Assembly: GCA_022827225.1 (NCBI GenBank)
Contig: JAJDTJ010000106.1
Span: 1-64,000, forward strand
Reading direction: 5' to 3'
From: Candidatus Poribacteria bacterium
GTDB taxonomy: Bacteria > Poribacteria > WGA-4E > WGA-3G
Length of the DNA: 64,000 bases
Shown here in pieces: positions 34,591 through 44,587 of the stretch (the first letter of the stretch is position 1; each line of letters starts with the position of its first letter). The notes under the pieces were generated by a model that worked only from the letters and a program-made list of their open reading frames with translations, was not told the DNA's origin and did no database searches. The position numbers and the translations under genes were made by a program.

Positions 34591-36288
34591 TCAGTTTATT
34601 TTATCATCTATAATCCCATGTCCCTCTTTGATGCGGAGAATCTGGTTTGATTTTACATTGGAGAACCGTCCTATGTGTCCGCTCTGCCAGCGGATTTCGA
34701 GGGTGTCAACCTCTGCGTTTTCCCTAAGCCCAAAGTGAACGCGGAGATCGCTTTGCGATAGGTAACTTGCACCGCTGCGTGCCTCTTTATAGAGAGATAG
34801 GTCTTCCGCTTCTACGATGACCTTTGTCCCGATACCTGATGCGTTGCTCTGTGTCCCGATCAATTGGATTGTCAGCCAATGGTTGCGATTGCCACCGTCG
34901 TTTCGGAGGAGGGTTGCGGGTTGATTGGAGTTATTGAGAAAAATATCAATATCGCCGTCGTTGTCGTAGTCGCCGAAGGCCGCGCCGCGGCTCACCATTT
35001 TGGGCAGCTGCGTCAATCCGACTTCAGCAGATGCGTTTCTAAAGTGATATGTGCTATCTTGGCGGCGTGTGTTATGAAACAGTAGGTCGGATTGCGGATA
35101 CGTACTATCCGAGAACAGCGCGATATTCTCTTGGAGATGTCCATTCGCAACAAAGAGGTCGAGGAGACCGTCGTTATCGTAATCGAAGAATTCGACTGCC
35201 CACTTAAAATAGGGGAGTGTCACTGCGCCAATCCCTGCTGTAAATGAGACATCCGTAAAAAAAGCCGTACTTTCGTTTTGATAGAGGATTACCGGTAACG
35301 AAGAGGCGTTGCTAACAACGAGGTCGAGTAGTCCATCGTTATCGTAATCGCCGAATGCGCTTCCCATCCCGCTCCCGGGAAACCCGTTCCCATCGTAGCC
35401 TGTACCGGTGAGGTCAGCAATCTCAGTAAAGGTGCCGTCGCCGTTGTTATGATAAAGGAGGTCTGCCTCCATATCGTTCGCGATATGAAGGTCTGGGTAG
35501 CCGTCGTTGTCATAATCGCCGACCGCGACAGCGAGACCGAGCGCGCGGTGTGAAATTCCGGAGACTTCAGTGACATCCGTGAAAGAGCCGTCTCCGTTAT
35601 TCCGATAGAGGATATCGGGTTCCGCGACAAAGTGGCTGCCAGCAATCTGATCTGTAGGACTGCAATAGGTTCTGATCCCGCGTGTCTCCCACCATTGGTT
35701 CTCAGCGATGGAGAATTTCATATAGTTGACGATGTACAGGTCAACATCGCCATCTACATCGTAGTCGAGAAAAGCGCAACTTGTTCCCCAGCGTTCATCG
35801 CCGACGCCAGCCTGTTGTGTGATATCCGTAAACGTTCCGTCACCGTTGTTGTGATAGAGGATGTTGCGTCCGTAGTTGGTTACGTAAATCTCGGGGTAGC
35901 CGTCGTTGTTGATATCTGCGGCGGCGCATCCGACACCGTAGCCGGTATCGCCGACACCTGCTTTGTCTGTAACGTCGGTAAACGTTCCGTCACCGTTGTT
36001 ATGATAGAGTGTGTTTCGTGGGTGTTGTGTTTGTGACGTTTGTTCAGCGTCCGGCGGTGGGATGGACGTAGCATTCACAATATAGAGGTCGAGATGTGTA
36101 TCACCATCAAAGTCAAAAAAGAGTGCACCGGAACCGAGGGTTTCGATAAGGAATTTTTCACCGGTTCTGCCATCAATGTGTTGGAATGTGATACCTGCGC
36201 CAGCAGTTGCGTCAACGAATTTGATGTCGGCAGGCGCAGAAGTCATCAGAATGGAGAAGAGGATAATACAACAGAGGCATCTCATCAT
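34591..36288 (-). CDS. Exported FG-GAP/VCBS-repeat protein with ASPIC/UnbV C-terminus
   Basis: 565 aa. A signal peptide (MMRCLCCIILFSILMTSAPA) is followed by seven or so repeats of the beta-propeller type (NNGDGTFTDVT, DYDNDGYPDL), each with Ca-binding Asp/Asn. Near residue 480 comes the ASPIC/UnbV domain (GSRGASYLSQSDLRVHFGL-like). These proteins are secreted, possibly ligand-binding or adhesive. The start overlaps the stop of the TPR gene by 4 bp, so translation is coupled. Confidence 0.88.
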   Translation of the reverse strand: MMRCLCCIILFSILMTSAPADIKFVDATAGAGITFQHIDGRTGEKFLIETLGSGALFFDFDGDTHLDLYIVNATSIPPPDAEQTSQTQHPRNTLYHNNGDGTFTDVTDKAGVGDTGYGVGCAAADINNDGYPEIYVTNYGRNILYHNNGDGTFTDITQQAGVGDERWGTSCAFLDYDVDGDVDLYIVNYMKFSIAENQWWETRGIRTYCSPTDQIAGSHFVAEPDILYRNNGDGSFTDVTEVSGISHRALGLAVAVGDYDNDGYPDLHIANDMEADLLYHNNGDGTFTEIADLTGTGYDGNGFPGSGMGSAFGDYDNDGLLDLVVSNASSLPVILYQNESTAFFTDVSFTAGIGAVTLPYFKWAVEFFDYDNDGLLDLFVANGHLQENIALFSDSTYPQSDLLFHNTRRQDSTYHFRNASAEVGLTQLPKMVSRGAAFGDYDNDGDIDIFLNNSNQPATLLRNDGGNRNHWLTIQLIGTQSNASGIGTKVIVEAEDLSLYKEARSGASYLSQSDLRVHFGLRENAEVDTLEIRWQSGHIGRFSNVKSNQILRIKEGHGIIDDKIN

Positions 36289-37430
36289 TCGTCGGCGTAG
36301 GCTTTCTGTTTTTCGCGTGCCTGCTGTGCCTCATCTTGTAATCCGAGTGTGTCGCAGATTTCCGAGAGTGTATCCCAATAATTTGCATCTGTGGGTGCTA
36401 GACGGACAGCAGTTCGTGCGTGGAAGAGAGCCTTGTCCAAATTCGTTTTCAATTCGGCATAGCAGACTGCGATATTATTATGTGCGATTGCGAGGTCTGT
36501 ATCGGCAGCGAGTGCCTGCTGATATGCTGCGATAGCGGGTTCAATTTTTCCTTGTTTATGGTAGGCATGTCCCAAGTTGTAGTGTGCAGTCGCTAAGTCA
36601 GGTGCGAGAGAAATTGCGTGTTTATAGTTCGCAACAGCATCCGCGAATCGGCGGCGAGCGAGGTAAACGATACCGAGGTTGTTATAGCCTCTTGGGTCAT
36701 CGGGATGCTTTTTGACCCACATTTCGGCTTTCTCAAGGAGCGGGTCCGTCTGACTGAGGGTTTTAAAAAACGCCATCGCTGATGCAGCTTTCTGTTTCTC
36801 GCCGCGTTTGATGTAAATCTGAGCGAGTTGATAGTGTGCGTCCGTATTGTCCACCTGAATTTCGATTGCTTTCTTAATAGTGGTGATTGCTGTATCTAAG
36901 TGTCCCTGTTTTATGTAGGTTTTACCTAACCCTAAAAGCGGACTGGCATCTTTTGAATTAAGACGTATGGCATCCTTGTAAGTGCGCGCAGCATCTTCAA
37001 GATTGCCCTGTTTCAAGTGGACTTCACCGAGTCCGGTGTATGGATCGCCCCATTCAGGGTCTATGGTGATAGCGCGTTTAAACGCCTCGGCGGCGCGAGG
37101 GAGTATGCCCTGCTTGAGGTGAACCAATCCGATGTTATAATGCGGTTCGGCTGCCATAGGCACCAACGCGAGTGCCTTCCGATAAGCGTTGAGTGCGGCA
37201 TCGTATTGCTTCAATTCGGAATACGCAACGCCGAGTTTGTTGTAGAGGATCGGGGAATTTGCGTCAAGTGCGATGGCTTTTTTATACTCGGCGATGGCTT
37301 GCTCGAATTCGCCGAGATCATGGTAGGTGGTCGCGCGCTGATAGTGTTTTTCAGCGGTTGAAACGTCGGATAAAGTGGTGTTTCCAAAAGCACCGAAGAG
37401 AAAAATAAATGGGGCGAAATATTTTAGCAT
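36285..37430 (-). CDS. TPR-repeat protein with signal peptide
   Basis: 381 aa. A hydrophobic N-terminus (MLKYFAPFIFLFGAFGNTTL) is followed by about ten TPR units with strong periodic G/A/Y/P positions, for example AIAEYKKAIALDANSPILY, AAEAFKRAITIDPEWGDPY and AIAAYQQALAADTDLAIAH. It is probably periplasmic or membrane-attached and binds partners. It overlaps the FG-GAP gene by 4 bp. Confidence 0.85.
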   Translation of the reverse strand: MLKYFAPFIFLFGAFGNTTLSDVSTAEKHYQRATTYHDLGEFEQAIAEYKKAIALDANSPILYNKLGVAYSELKQYDAALNAYRKALALVPMAAEPHYNIGLVHLKQGILPRAAEAFKRAITIDPEWGDPYTGLGEVHLKQGNLEDAARTYKDAIRLNSKDASPLLGLGKTYIKQGHLDTAITTIKKAIEIQVDNTDAHYQLAQIYIKRGEKQKAASAMAFFKTLSQTDPLLEKAEMWVKKHPDDPRGYNNLGIVYLARRRFADAVANYKHAISLAPDLATAHYNLGHAYHKQGKIEPAIAAYQQALAADTDLAIAHNNIAVCYAELKTNLDKALFHARTAVRLAPTDANYWDTLSEICDTLGLQDEAQQAREKQKAYADE

Positions 37431-37540
37431 ACGCTTCCGTCCAATATAAGGACAGCGTTGGCACCGCCCTATAGTCTGTTGCGTTAGCGTCAGCGTGCTT
37501 CAATTTTAAGCCGCGGTAGATGCGGTGTAACAGTGCCGGT

Positions 37541-37813
37541 TTATTCGACAAAATTTTCGCGCTTGAGAAGCAGCGTAAGCATCTCTTTGATTTCAGCGTA
37601 TCGTGCTGCTAAAACATTGAGCTCTTGTCGAAGATCTTGATTCTCTTTCGTGAGTCTATCTACTTCCGCTTGTAGTCTTCCATTTTCCGCTTGTAGTCTT
37701 CCATTTTCTCGCTCAAGGATAGCGATTCTTCGGAAGAGCCAAGCGAATCCGATGATTCCGATGCTTACGATGCCTATGTCAATAACGGTGATTCCAAACC
37801 AACTGAAGTCCAT
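37541..37813 (-). CDS. Small membrane coiled-coil protein
   Basis: 90 aa. One transmembrane helix (residues about 5-28, VIDIGIVSIGIIGFAWLF) is followed by a coiled coil (ILERENGRLQAENGRLQAEV, then LTKENQDLRQELNVLAARY). AAGGAAG is placed ahead of the ATG. It resembles single-pass proteins such as FtsB or small scaffolds but cannot be assigned. Confidence 0.5.
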   Translation of the reverse strand: MDFSWFGITVIDIGIVSIGIIGFAWLFRRIAILERENGRLQAENGRLQAEVDRLTKENQDLRQELNVLAARYAEIKEMLTLLLKRENFVE

Positions 37814-37890
37814 TTTTGGCTTCCTTATAACAATATATGTGCAATGTGATGTGCTGGTTTTCTGTCCGGTTCAAATTGATAGGTTTTTTC

Positions 37891-37911
37891 GGGACGAGGC
37901 AACCTCGTCCC
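37891..37911. repeat. REP-like perfect palindrome
   Basis: GGGACGAGG-CAA-CCTCGTCCC, followed by TACGAAGGACAA. It lies between two minus-strand genes and is not followed by a T-run on that strand, so it is better called a repeat than a terminator. Confidence 0.55.
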
Positions 37912-37935
37912 TACGAAGGACAATCTGGATAAAGG

Positions 37936-38709
37936 TCAGTCGCGGTCCGCTTTAATACTGCCCCAGGTCGTCGCGAGTTTCTCTGCGGGTTCCACCGGTA
38001 GAAAATCGCCAGTCATAATTTCATTGACTTCTGCCTCGGTAACGATTCTGTTAAAGAGGAATACTTCGTCGATGATACCGGTGAAAAATTCTTGTCCGGG
38101 GTGACGCGCGCCGACCATAATGGCACCATCAATCTCGACAACGGCTGGGGGTTTAGGTCCGCCGCCTGCTTTCTTGCCGTCGTTATAAATGACAACCTCT
38201 GATTCGGTGTCGTGGGTTACTGCGAGGTGTACCCAATCTTCAGGTTGAATATCATCGGTGATAGCTTTTTGTGCCCAACCGGGGGCACTCGACCAGAAAT
38301 AGGTTTTGCTGTCAACGCTTCTAAAAATCGATGCCCACTTCAGCTCGCCGGCTGTCACCATATAATTCCACTCCCGAATTTGGTCATCGCCACGTTTAAC
38401 CCAAAAAGCGATAGAGAATTGTTCTCTTAGCTGTAAAGTATCGTTGATAGGTACTTGTACATACTGTCCCTTCGTTCCATCAAACTCTAACGCTTTGCCG
38501 AACTGTCCATCCACCCATGTGGGATTTTTGATAAGTTCGCCATCGTGGCCATGCACGGAACTGTCTGCGGCACTATCACCATTTCCTTCATCAAAAGAGA
38601 GATACAAAACGAGGGATTCGTCGTCAAGTCCTGCGTCCAGAGCGGTAGTAAGGGCGAACAACATGCCTATTGCGACAAACACCGCTATAAATTGTTCAAA
38701 TTTGAGCAC
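37936..38709 (-). CDS. Secreted LamG-domain protein
   Basis: 257 aa. An N-terminal signal segment (FIAVFVAIGMLFALTTA) is followed by a LamG/concanavalin-like jelly roll: DESLVLYLSFDEGNGDSAADSS, HGHDGELIKNPTW, QLREQFSIAFWVKRG and IDEVFLFNRIVTEAEVNEIM. The tail PVEPAEKLATTWGSIK matches three other secreted proteins here. A GTG start is chosen because AAGGAGG lies 8 bases before it; the ATG 21 bases upstream would put this site inside the protein. Confidence 0.78.
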   Translation of the reverse strand: MLKFEQFIAVFVAIGMLFALTTALDAGLDDESLVLYLSFDEGNGDSAADSSVHGHDGELIKNPTWVDGQFGKALEFDGTKGQYVQVPINDTLQLREQFSIAFWVKRGDDQIREWNYMVTAGELKWASIFRSVDSKTYFWSSAPGWAQKAITDDIQPEDWVHLAVTHDTESEVVIYNDGKKAGGGPKPPAVVEIDGAIMVGARHPGQEFFTGIIDEVFLFNRIVTEAEVNEIMTGDFLPVEPAEKLATTWGSIKADRD

Positions 38710-38886
38710 AATGTGTTCCTCCTTCATCACGGTTTCTTATGGTACAAAGATGCACAGGCTAACAGCCTATGCTACAAAGAGACACAGGAAACCAAGAGCC
38801 TATGCTACAAATTTATTTTTCGATTTACTATAAAATTTGGACGACCCTGCAATTATATCGAGTTGGTGCGAAGAAGAAAGATTTAT

Positions 38887-40614
38887 TTAGCAAGCACCAC
38901 ATTTCTTACAGACGGTCGTATCGCATTCACTGGTCATAAACCGTTTTTCGTGTTTGTTGAATTCAAGTTGTAGGAATTGGGGTTTAACGTTTAGGTCAAG
39001 GTGGTCCCACGGGTTGACTTCATGGAGTGGACGTTGCCGCGTAGCGTAAAAGTGTGGCATTAACCCGTGTTTTCGGAAGGCTTGGTTCCATGATGTGCCG
39101 TCTGCGAGTTCCAAGATAACTTTTCCGAGCCGTCGGTCGCCGCGTGCGAAGGCGGCTTCTTGGTGTGCGAGTCTGGCACTGGCGGAGCCGACTTTTATAC
39201 TGCCGAGTTGATTAATTTCGCGTTTAAGGAAATCGAGTTTCCGAGAGATGGTTTTCGGCGGTTCCATCGCTACCCATTGGAAAGGTGTATGCGGTTTTGG
39301 TACCATCGGTGAAATTGTAAAACTGATACGTGCGATTCTCCCCGTTCGTTTTGCATGTGGGAGTACGATAGTGCGCATCTCTTTTGCCATATCAACGATA
39401 GCTTGGACATCCTCTGGTGTTTCGTGTGGTACACCGATGAGGAAATAGAGTCGCAGGTTGAGGATATCACGCTTCAAGGCTTCTTCAAAAATGTAATAGA
39501 GTCGCTCCCGTGGGATTGCTTTATTGACGACTTTCTGAAGTTCTTCGGTGGCGACTTCTGGTGCGATTGTAATGGTGCCTTGTTCACTGTCTGCGAGTGC
39601 ATCGAGTAGTGGGGCACGGACGGTTTCTGCACGGAGTGAGGCGCAAGAGATACGGAACCCGCGTGCAACAAGTCCTGATGCGATTTCATCAATTTGTGGA
39701 TGGTCAGAAATAGAGGCACCCACGAGTCCGATTCTATCGGTAATTCCGCGTGCGCGCTCGGCGAGTGTGAGTGTGCTTTCTACAGAGCGGTGGCGGGGCC
39801 ATCGACGTGCATAATCGGCGACACAAAACCGGCACTGCCTACCACACCCGCGCACGATTTCGATGAGGTGTGCATTCGCGAATTCAGTATTCGGTGTATG
39901 GATATGTGTGCAAGTTTCGACATCGTCGAGTTTTGGCACGGCACCGGCACGAATACGGGGCGATATCCCCGGTTTTGGTGTAACCGCATCAATAGTGCCG
40001 TCATCGTGATAGGTTACGTCGTAAAAACTCGGCACATAAAGTCCTGGAACGGTCGCCAGGGTTTCGAGTAACTCATGCTTTGCGCCGCGAGCCTGCTTCC
40101 ACTCGTTAAAGATGTCCATGAGTTCATGGATGGTATGTTCGGCTTCCCCAACAACGAAAACATCAACGAAATCCGCGATCGGTTCTGGGTTATAGGAAAT
40201 ATTAATGCCCCCTGCGATGACGAGGGGGTCCCAGTCTGTGCGTTCTTCAGCGAGGGGTGGTATATTCGCGAGCTGCAAGGTACGCGGAATATTCACGTAA
40301 TCGGATTCGAAAGAAACTGAGAACCCGATGACGTCAAATTGGTTAAGCGCAGTCTGCGTTTCGAAGGAGAAAAGCGGCTTTTGCTGAGCGACAAGTTTCC
40401 GAATATAATTAGATTCGGGCATAAAAACGCGCTCGCAAGCGGTATCCGCTCGACTGTTGAGAATAGAATGGATGACCTGGACACCGAGACTTGACATTCC
40501 AAGTTCATAGGTGCTCGGATAGACAAGTGCGAACGTGTTAGGTTTTCTGAAATTATTCTGCGGAGCGTGTTCCTCGCTGCGCAGGTGTTGGTAGTGTTGA
40601 CGTAGGTTGAGCAT
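38887..40614 (-). CDS. B12-binding-domain radical SAM protein (TIGR03960-like)
   Basis: 575 aa. The first 160 residues form a B12-binding-like domain (PSTYELGMSSLGVQVIHSI, DVIGFSVSFESDY, VIAGGINIS). The radical SAM cluster is C257-x3-C261-x2-C264 (GCGRQCRFC). Then come ETVRAPLLDAL and LRLYFLIGVPHET. The tail ends with DTTVCKKCGAC, an extra cysteine motif. Members with this layout are often fused or adjacent to DUF2344; the neighbour here is not. Reaction unknown. Confidence 0.85.
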   Translation of the reverse strand: MLNLRQHYQHLRSEEHAPQNNFRKPNTFALVYPSTYELGMSSLGVQVIHSILNSRADTACERVFMPESNYIRKLVAQQKPLFSFETQTALNQFDVIGFSVSFESDYVNIPRTLQLANIPPLAEERTDWDPLVIAGGINISYNPEPIADFVDVFVVGEAEHTIHELMDIFNEWKQARGAKHELLETLATVPGLYVPSFYDVTYHDDGTIDAVTPKPGISPRIRAGAVPKLDDVETCTHIHTPNTEFANAHLIEIVRGCGRQCRFCVADYARRWPRHRSVESTLTLAERARGITDRIGLVGASISDHPQIDEIASGLVARGFRISCASLRAETVRAPLLDALADSEQGTITIAPEVATEELQKVVNKAIPRERLYYIFEEALKRDILNLRLYFLIGVPHETPEDVQAIVDMAKEMRTIVLPHAKRTGRIARISFTISPMVPKPHTPFQWVAMEPPKTISRKLDFLKREINQLGSIKVGSASARLAHQEAAFARGDRRLGKVILELADGTSWNQAFRKHGLMPHFYATRQRPLHEVNPWDHLDLNVKPQFLQLEFNKHEKRFMTSECDTTVCKKCGAC

Positions 40615-40788
40615 TGTTTTAGTTAGATATTGATATGACTAACGAGTGCCTTCAAAGGTGCCCTTACGAGATAGAAGGGGCGTGGCGCGCTTGCGAAACG
40701 CGCCTATGTTGAAAAAATGTGAAAGCGAACCGAACCCTTTGTGTTCTGCTAACAAGCTGACGTGATAGGAGACAGGTGGTATGAGCAC

Positions 40789-42108
40789 CTATTTATCGTT
40801 CCGGTCTCTTTTTGAGTTGACGCGCAGAAAAGCCGGAATTTCCCAATCTGTGTCGCGCCGTCGGGTGTTTCGCTCTCGTCCTCTGGCGGGTCTCTGTCCT
40901 TTACCTTCGGCTTCATGTTCTTCGTCTTCAGCAGGTTCCGGATTGGTTTCTGGTGTAGGTGTAGTAGGTCTCCGAGCGGGTGCTCTACCGCCGCTGGGTC
41001 GTGATCTGCCGGTGCCTGCCGTACGTTGTTCAGATGAAGTCGATGGTTGTCTTTGATAAACCTCTGCGTCCTGGGATCGTGAGGCTCGGCTGCTACTAAC
41101 CCGTGAGGGACTCCCGGACCCGAGTGCATACCTATTGTTCTCAATAGTATCAAACCCTGTTGCGATGACGGTTACAAGGACTTCATCGTCGAGTTCCAAT
41201 TCGTCTTTGTAAACGAGTCCAAAGATAATTTGTGCTTCTGGTGCGGTCTCTTTAATAACCTGCATCGCCTCGTCAAGTTCATACATCATAAAATCAGGCG
41301 GTGCGGTAATGTTGACGATCATCCCGACAGCACCAGCGATATTGGTCTGTTCAAGGAGTGGTGAGCTGATGGCTTGTTCGGCGGCGATGTGTGCCCGATT
41401 ATCGCCAGTTGCATGTCCCATGCCCATCAATGCGCTGCCTGCGTTCCGCATGATGGATTCAACATCTGCGAAGTCAACATTAATTTCGCCGGATTCGGTA
41501 ACGATGTCAGAAATACTTTTGACACCGTGGAGTAGGATCTGGTCTCCCATGCGGAACGCCTCTCGTATGGGGAGTTTTCTGTCCATGGTATCAATGAGCC
41601 GTTGATTGGGAACAACGATTACAGAATCAGCGGCTTCACGGAGTTCCTGAAGCCCTGCTTCGGCGGATGATGCGCGGCGTTGCCCTTCAAAATCAAATGG
41701 ACGGGTTACAACCCCGATCGTCAGTGCTCCGGATTCGCAAGCGAGTGAAGCGATGAGAGGTGCTGCCCCTGTTCCGGTTCCGCCGCCCATACCTGCTGTA
41801 ATGAAGACCATGTTTGCGTTTTCAACGATTGCCTGAAGTTGTTCCCTATCCTCTTCAGCGGCTTTTCTGCCGATTTCGGGGTTTGCCCCTGATCCCAAGC
41901 CTTCGGTTGTATTATAGCCGATCTGGATTTGGGTTGCCCCGAGACATGTCAATAGGGCTTGCTGGTCGGTATTAACGGCGTAAAATTCTATCCCGGTGAG
42001 TGCGGCTTCAATCATACGTTTAACGGCATTTCCACCTGCTCCACCGACCCCGATGACTTTAATCCGTGCTCGTAAATTTTCAAATTCTTCTTGTTCAAAT
42101 TCTATCAT
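40789..42108 (-). CDS. ftsZ: Cell division GTPase
   Basis: 439 aa. FtsZ polymerises into the division ring and recruits the divisome. The GTP signature GGGTGTG lies at 108-114, VGGAGGNAV at 21 and the NTDQQAL strand at 46. A Pro/Ser/Arg-rich linker of about 90 residues leads to the conserved DWEIPAFLR tail near 421, which binds FtsA and other partners. Transcription can start from the adjoining promoter independently of ftsA. No good ribosome site immediately precedes the ATG. Confidence 0.98.
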   Translation of the reverse strand: MIEFEQEEFENLRARIKVIGVGGAGGNAVKRMIEAALTGIEFYAVNTDQQALLTCLGATQIQIGYNTTEGLGSGANPEIGRKAAEEDREQLQAIVENANMVFITAGMGGGTGTGAAPLIASLACESGALTIGVVTRPFDFEGQRRASSAEAGLQELREAADSVIVVPNQRLIDTMDRKLPIREAFRMGDQILLHGVKSISDIVTESGEINVDFADVESIMRNAGSALMGMGHATGDNRAHIAAEQAISSPLLEQTNIAGAVGMIVNITAPPDFMMYELDEAMQVIKETAPEAQIIFGLVYKDELELDDEVLVTVIATGFDTIENNRYALGSGSPSRVSSSRASRSQDAEVYQRQPSTSSEQRTAGTGRSRPSGGRAPARRPTTPTPETNPEPAEDEEHEAEGKGQRPARGRERNTRRRDTDWEIPAFLRVNSKRDRNDK

Positions 42109-42234
42109 ATTGGATTTCAGTTACCATAAGATGGACACAGCAACCTAATTCCTCCTATCATCATCATCAATCTAGCCTCAATCTCTAGACCGAGGTTCCT
42201 TTATAACTTATGTTGGTTCGCGTTTTCACATTAA

Positions 42235-42263
42235 ATTATACGCTATAAGCGAGTTTAAGTCAA
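42235..42263 (-). promoter_or_regulatory. Strong promoter of ftsZ
   Basis: On the minus strand TTGACT (42258-42263), 17 bp, TATAAT (42235-42240). The 207-bp ftsA-ftsZ gap is the only large one inside the cluster, matching a separate ftsZ transcript. An AGGAGG near 42150 is followed by a short frame of about eight codons (TTG start), a possible leader peptide. Confidence 0.65.
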
Positions 42264-42315
42264 GTATTCCTGCCGCGTCTCATTCAGATAGGGCATGATG
42301 GTTAGAGCAATAGAT

Positions 42316-43542
42316 TTAATATCCGAACCATTCTTTGATGCGTTGCAGGAAGTTGCCGACCCCCCTTTCACGGTGCCGTGCGTTCTGCTCCTGTTCTTGA
42401 CGGCGCAAAGATTCACCGTAAAGTGCGAGTCCTATACTGGCAGCATACATAGGGTGATTTACCCGATCGGTTAAGCCTTGCAACCCACGCGGGTACCCGA
42501 TCTGTACGCGAAGTTGCAGCATGGCTTCAGCAAGTTCTTGAAGTCCATCCATAAGTGAGGTGCCTCCGGTAAGTATCAGCCCACCTGGAAGCGGTATATC
42601 CCCTAATTCCTCACCGATTACTTCTAAGATTTCTGCCATGCGATATTCAATAATTTCTGCAAGTTCAATTCGGTCAATGAAACGTGGCGGGTTAGCATCA
42701 CTTGTAACAGGGATGGATCTGTCATCAGCAGGATCGACCAATTCTGTCCAAGCGCATCCCCGATGAAGTTTGAGTTCCTCCGCCTCAGGGAGGGTAACTT
42801 TTAGGTACTGTGCGATATCGTTGGTAACGTGCTGTCCACCAACTGGGATTACTGCTGTGTGTTGAATAGAATCCTCTTTGTAAATGACGATTTCAGTTGT
42901 TCCATCACCGATGTCAACGAGAGCGATACCGACTTCACGTTCATCCCTTGAAACGACTGCTTGTGTCGCGGCGAGGGGTGCGGCGACGAGCGTCTCTATG
43001 ATAGGCACGCCAGCCTTTTCAATACTATTAAGCAAATTCTGAATAGCCGTTGTTCCGCCTGTAATGATGTAAGCGTAAGCTTCGAGACGCGCGCCGGACA
43101 TACCGACAGGTTCCCGAATACGATCTTGAGCATCAACGACGAAACTTTGTTGAATAACATGCAGTATCTCTCGGTCTGCAGGAATAGAAATCGCTTTTGC
43201 GGCTATCATTGCGCGGTCAACATCTTCGTATGAGATCTCGGTATTGGCAATCGAAACGACCCCGTGCGAAGTCTGTCCAATGATATGTGCTCCGGAAATA
43301 CCGACACAGACAGAGTCTATCTTTACACCTGCCATCAATTCTGCATTAGAAATAGCTTTACGTATGGCTTCAGCAGTCTGGTTGATGTCAACGACAACAC
43401 CTGCTCGAAGTCCTTCGGCGGGCGCGTGTCCGACCCCGATGACGCCTATTTTCTGGCTACTTCCTTGCAACGTATTTGCAACGACGACCGAAATTTTGCT
43501 TGAACCGATATCAAGTCCTGCAATAATATTTTGTTTTGGCAT
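42316..43542 (-). CDS. ftsA: Actin-like division protein
   Basis: 408 aa. FtsA anchors FtsZ to the membrane. The actin-type nucleotide loops are LDIGSSKISVVVA near the N-terminus, VDIGDGTTEIVIY near 215 and TGGTSLMDGL near 322. The C-terminus NFLQRIKEWFGY is the expected amphipathic membrane helix. It lies between ftsQ and ftsZ as in most dcw clusters. Confidence 0.95.
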   Translation of the reverse strand: MPKQNIIAGLDIGSSKISVVVANTLQGSSQKIGVIGVGHAPAEGLRAGVVVDINQTAEAIRKAISNAELMAGVKIDSVCVGISGAHIIGQTSHGVVSIANTEISYEDVDRAMIAAKAISIPADREILHVIQQSFVVDAQDRIREPVGMSGARLEAYAYIITGGTTAIQNLLNSIEKAGVPIIETLVAAPLAATQAVVSRDEREVGIALVDIGDGTTEIVIYKEDSIQHTAVIPVGGQHVTNDIAQYLKVTLPEAEELKLHRGCAWTELVDPADDRSIPVTSDANPPRFIDRIELAEIIEYRMAEILEVIGEELGDIPLPGGLILTGGTSLMDGLQELAEAMLQLRVQIGYPRGLQGLTDRVNHPMYAASIGLALYGESLRRQEQEQNARHRERGVGNFLQRIKEWFGY

Positions 43543-43633
43543 TTAAATGCTTCACCTCCTCCTCCGTCAAACGTGAAGAACGATAGACTCAGAATATTAC
43601 GGTATATCCTATTGTCGTACACTGAAATCGGTG

Positions 43634-44518
43634 TTACTCGCGTGTTGCCGATCCGCCTAAGTATACTGTATCTTCATACCTTGCATCTAAGTACAGGTGT
43701 TCCGGCTCGGCTCCGACACTGACAAGTTCAAATGCGTGGGTTTTGTACTGTTTTAGGAACAGCGCAACGTGATGAAGTCCTGATTCGACTGCATCTTCAG
43801 CGAGCCAAACGGTCCCTGGGAAATTATTGAGACGGAGTTTAATCTTCTGTGGATCATTTACGTCAATATTCTTGATCTGTCTTGCGAGGCTCCGTTCCAG
43901 AAGCAGAGCAGTTTTCAGAATATTTAAGCCGATGGCGATTTCAGATATTTTAACAGTAGCCCCGACCTTCGGTGACGTTTCATTAATTACGCTGAGGACC
44001 ACCATCTTTCCGAATTGTTCAGGTATTGATGGACTCGCTGTACCCTTATCTATATGTTTTAACACATGTGCCTCGTTATCTACCAAGAAAAATGAGTAAT
44101 CTCTACGATCCGTAGCATCAATTCTCAGAAGAGCGAACGGGTTACGCTCGGTAACTTCAATCGCCAGCATCCGTTTCATTACATGTTTGGTAACGTAGGC
44201 ATCTTTTATATAACTCAGGTTCTCTTTGAGATAGGTCGCTGTCTGTTCTTCAGAATCTGTGACGATATTTTGTAACTTTTTGCCTAAGACATCATAGATT
44301 TGTAAATCAGTATAATGCATATTTCCAGAAAGTTCAAGCGAAACATATTCAGCGCTGAAAAAGCCGAGTACTATTTTAGTGATGAACGCTAAAGTCAGTA
44401 GGGCAGCAACAGTGAAAACGCTGCGCCGGAGTCGATATATTTTGGCATTCGGATGCTTCCCGAGTCGCCGTGGTGGCATTGAACTCTGCCGAGTATATTG
44501 TCGACGCTTCTTGCGCAA
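43634..44518 (-). CDS. ftsQ: Cell division protein FtsQ/DivIB
   Basis: 294 aa. A basic N-terminus, one transmembrane helix at about 33-53 (VFTVAALLTLAFITKIVLGFF) and a POTRA domain (AEYVSLELSGNMHYTD...) make up the layout of the periplasmic divisome protein that binds FtsL/FtsB. The start is TTG with AGAGGG about 9 bases before. Sequence conservation in this family is low, so the call relies mainly on layout and location between murC and ftsA. Confidence 0.85.
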   Translation of the reverse strand: MRKKRRQYTRQSSMPPRRLGKHPNAKIYRLRRSVFTVAALLTLAFITKIVLGFFSAEYVSLELSGNMHYTDLQIYDVLGKKLQNIVTDSEEQTATYLKENLSYIKDAYVTKHVMKRMLAIEVTERNPFALLRIDATDRRDYSFFLVDNEAHVLKHIDKGTASPSIPEQFGKMVVLSVINETSPKVGATVKISEIAIGLNILKTALLLERSLARQIKNIDVNDPQKIKLRLNNFPGTVWLAEDAVESGLHHVALFLKQYKTHAFELVSVGAEPEHLYLDARYEDTVYLGGSATRE

Positions 44519-44587
44519 GGATGAACCCTCTTTTCCGCGTTCTTATATTAGCCTGTTTCCGTTCTGATGGTTTAGGAGATCGTTTGC

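Noticed and set aside
37891..37911. Palindrome taken as a terminator of the LamG gene
   Set aside because: On the minus strand the stem is followed by GAAAAAACC, not a run of T. The same type recurs at unrelated places.
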